A DNA stretch of 64,000 nucleotides, taken from SHZI01 sp963698405 (GTDB taxonomy: Bacteria > Pseudomonadota > Gammaproteobacteria > Steroidobacterales > GCA-2729495). Position 1 is the stretch's first letter. Each line of letters opens with the position of its first letter. The notes beneath the pieces are model-generated. The model was not told the DNA's origin and did no database searches. It worked only from the letters and a program-made list of their open reading frames with translations. A program made the translations under genes and the position numbers. This document shows positions 63,182 to 64,000 of the stretch, one piece after another. The stretch lies in contig CAVOQT010000006.1 in assembly GCA_963698405.1 (NCBI GenBank), positions 4,034-68,033 of the forward strand, read 5' to 3'.

Positions 63182-63404
63182 CTATGGACCGTAACTGTAG
63201 GGCGGTTTGCGGTCGGATGAGCGGCGCAGACCCAGGTAATCCTCGCGGCCATCATAGGTGAGCTGAGAGACGCGCCGCGCCGGATGACCACGTACCACGA
63301 ACCAAAGGACTCCCCGAGGTACCGGTGCTCGAGAATTTGCGCGGGCAACGCCTTGGACAATCGCCAACCGACTCATGCGTTCGAAGTGAGCGATCGGATA
63401 TCGT
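63182..63404 (-). pseudogene. Broken cassette gene
   Basis: Two frames together give a plausible protein: ILEHRYLGESFGSWYVVIRRG from a TTG in one, then RVSQLTYDGREDYLGLRRSS in the next, ending SYGP. An upstream MEPHDIRSLTSNA in the first frame is cut by a TGA. So one frameshift near 63280 and perhaps one stop codon; error or decay cannot be told apart. Unknown family. Confidence 0.5.
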
Positions 63405-63422
63405 GCGGCTCCATAAGGAAGG

Positions 63423-63523
63423 CGCCTAACGCCCGCGCTCAGCGGCAAAGGCGGCTCTTTCGCCATGTGCGGCCGCAGATGGCGGGACAGCTTGCCTTTG
63501 TCCGCCTGCAGCGCGTGGTTATG
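63423..63523 (-). repeat. attC
   Basis: Starts GCCTAAC, ends GTTATGC; 101 bases, with CGCTCAGCGGCAAAGGCGGC and GTCCGCCTGCAGCGCG arms. Confidence 0.88.
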
Positions 63524-63549
63524 CGTCGTCACGGGTTGGCACTTGATGG

Positions 63550-63960
63550 TCACCGCCAGAACCGCGGCGCGTTCTCCCGTTCAATCTCCAGCCAGCACGT
63601 TTCCGCATCGATCTTGTAGGTGTTTTTCGCCGAGCGATGGGGAGCCGACAGCACTGCGCCTTATTCCAATCCATTCCGGGGCAGATGCCGTTGGGGTGCA
63701 GTATCGCGGCACGAAACTGCGAATTTGCGCTACGGGCCCGCCATCCCACAGCCAGACGCTCAACCCCTCGTACTTCAATTCAGGGTCCAGCGCGTCGCCC
63801 GATGAGTCCTTGCTGAGGGGCTTACCGAACGCCGCCACACTGAGGCTCGCTTGGCGCGAGCGTCACCGGCCCAATCTTGGCCGCTGGAAGGTCGCTGGCG
63901 TTGCGCAACACCGCGGACTGCAGGAGCAGCGCGATCTCCGATGCAGCGATGCTCGATTAC
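63550..63960 (-). CDS. Cassette protein of unknown function (frameshifted)
   Basis: About 135 residues. Blocks in three frames join to: LPAAKIGPVTLAPSE, VAAFGKPLSKDSSGDALDPE, LKYEGLSVWLWDGGPVAQIR, GEKNTYKIDAETCWLEIERE, NAPRFWR and stop. Frame breaks near 63840 and 63625. No clear start codon is visible before the first block. Unknown family; the domain DPELKYEGLSVWL looks like a conserved core. Confidence 0.6.
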
Positions 63961-64000
63961 GAGGCATAACTATTAGTTCGGATTGAAACGGGGGAAGTTA

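Larger units (their letters stand above)
51755..64000 (-). mobile_element. Distal part of a chromosomal integron cassette array
   Basis: About 12 kb in which small minus-strand genes alternate with imperfect palindromes of 57-106 bases that start with an RYYYAAC-like and end with a GTTRRRY-like core on the plus strand. Such alternation defines an integron cassette array. The cassette genes and attC polarity point from right to left, so the integrase and attI should lie to the right of the window. About 18 cassettes are visible, including four toxin-antitoxin pairs. One IS30/IS3 cluster has invaded it at 54.97-57.03 kb. Confidence 0.93.

Noticed and set aside
63964..64000. A further attC at the right edge
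   Set aside because: GCATAAC followed by GTTCGGATTGAAAC looks like the start of a site, but only 37 bases are in the window, too few to judge.

Overview
The window is GC-rich bacterial chromosome, most likely from a gammaproteobacterium. The Crp protein is of the Vfr/Clp type, the order nit-tldD-pmbA and the YejM-like protein are gammaproteobacterial, the short palindromic repeats carry the GTAG head known from Pseudomonas and Stenotrophomonas, and a VPLPA-type sorting tail is present. Family-level placement is not possible from the sequence alone. Many conserved genes (purC, rpe, djlA, pmbA, modA, modB, the molybdoenzyme alpha subunit) are split by single-base insertions that leave the protein readable across frames. 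I read most of these as uncorrected long-read sequencing errors rather than gene decay, so most broken genes are given here as full-span CDS with the frameshift positions noted.

Layout. 1-6.6 kb: a modABC molybdate importer on the minus strand and a second, damaged modBA copy; the two copies are direct repeats flanking a TetR regulator, a Rieske oxygenase and an SDR. 6.8-14.3 kb: a surface-glycan block (YejM-like sulfatase-fold protein, CDP-glycerol transferase-like protein, three glycosyltransferases, Wzi-like outer-membrane protein). 14.3-21.8 kb: an MMPL/RND transporter with a YCF48-like lipoprotein, divergent from a DUF1302/DUF1329 pair. 22.6-27.6 kb: FdhD and a three-subunit molybdopterin oxidoreductase of the DMSO-reductase superfamily. 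27.9-37.7 kb: a tightly packed catabolic operon of unknown substrate (two ketopantoate-reductase-like proteins, a creatinase-like M24 protein, a luciferase-type monooxygenase, an FAH-fold hydrolase, an M20 amidohydrolase, a cyclase, a homocitrate-synthase-like aldolase) followed by a second Rieske oxygenase. 37.7-46.3 kb: housekeeping genes (dinB, crp with a perfect Crp box upstream, rpe, djlA, purC, pmbA, tldD, nit). 46.5-51.7 kb: a VPLPA-tailed protein, a glycosyltransferase, two SDRs, a maleate-isomerase/arylmalonate-decarboxylase relative and a small methyltransferase.

51.75-64 kb is the distal part of a chromosomal integron. At least 17 attC-like sites separate small genes that almost all lie on the minus strand. 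By the polarity of the attC sites and genes, the integrase and attI should lie beyond the right edge. The oldest, distal end carries a cold-shock protein and four consecutive type II toxin-antitoxin cassettes (ParE/RelE, two HigBA-like, HicAB). One attC is broken by an IS30 element sandwiched between two oppositely oriented IS3 transposase tails. The remaining cassettes encode small secreted, membrane or zinc-ribbon proteins of unknown function.

The parts that work together most clearly are: molybdate import with FdhD and the molybdoenzyme; the glycan block; and the catabolic operon, in which oxygenases, C-N and C-C hydrolases, an aldolase and dehydrogenases suggest stepwise breakdown of a nitrogen-containing, probably cyclic compound. 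That operon and the integron array are the two most promising unexplored systems here.
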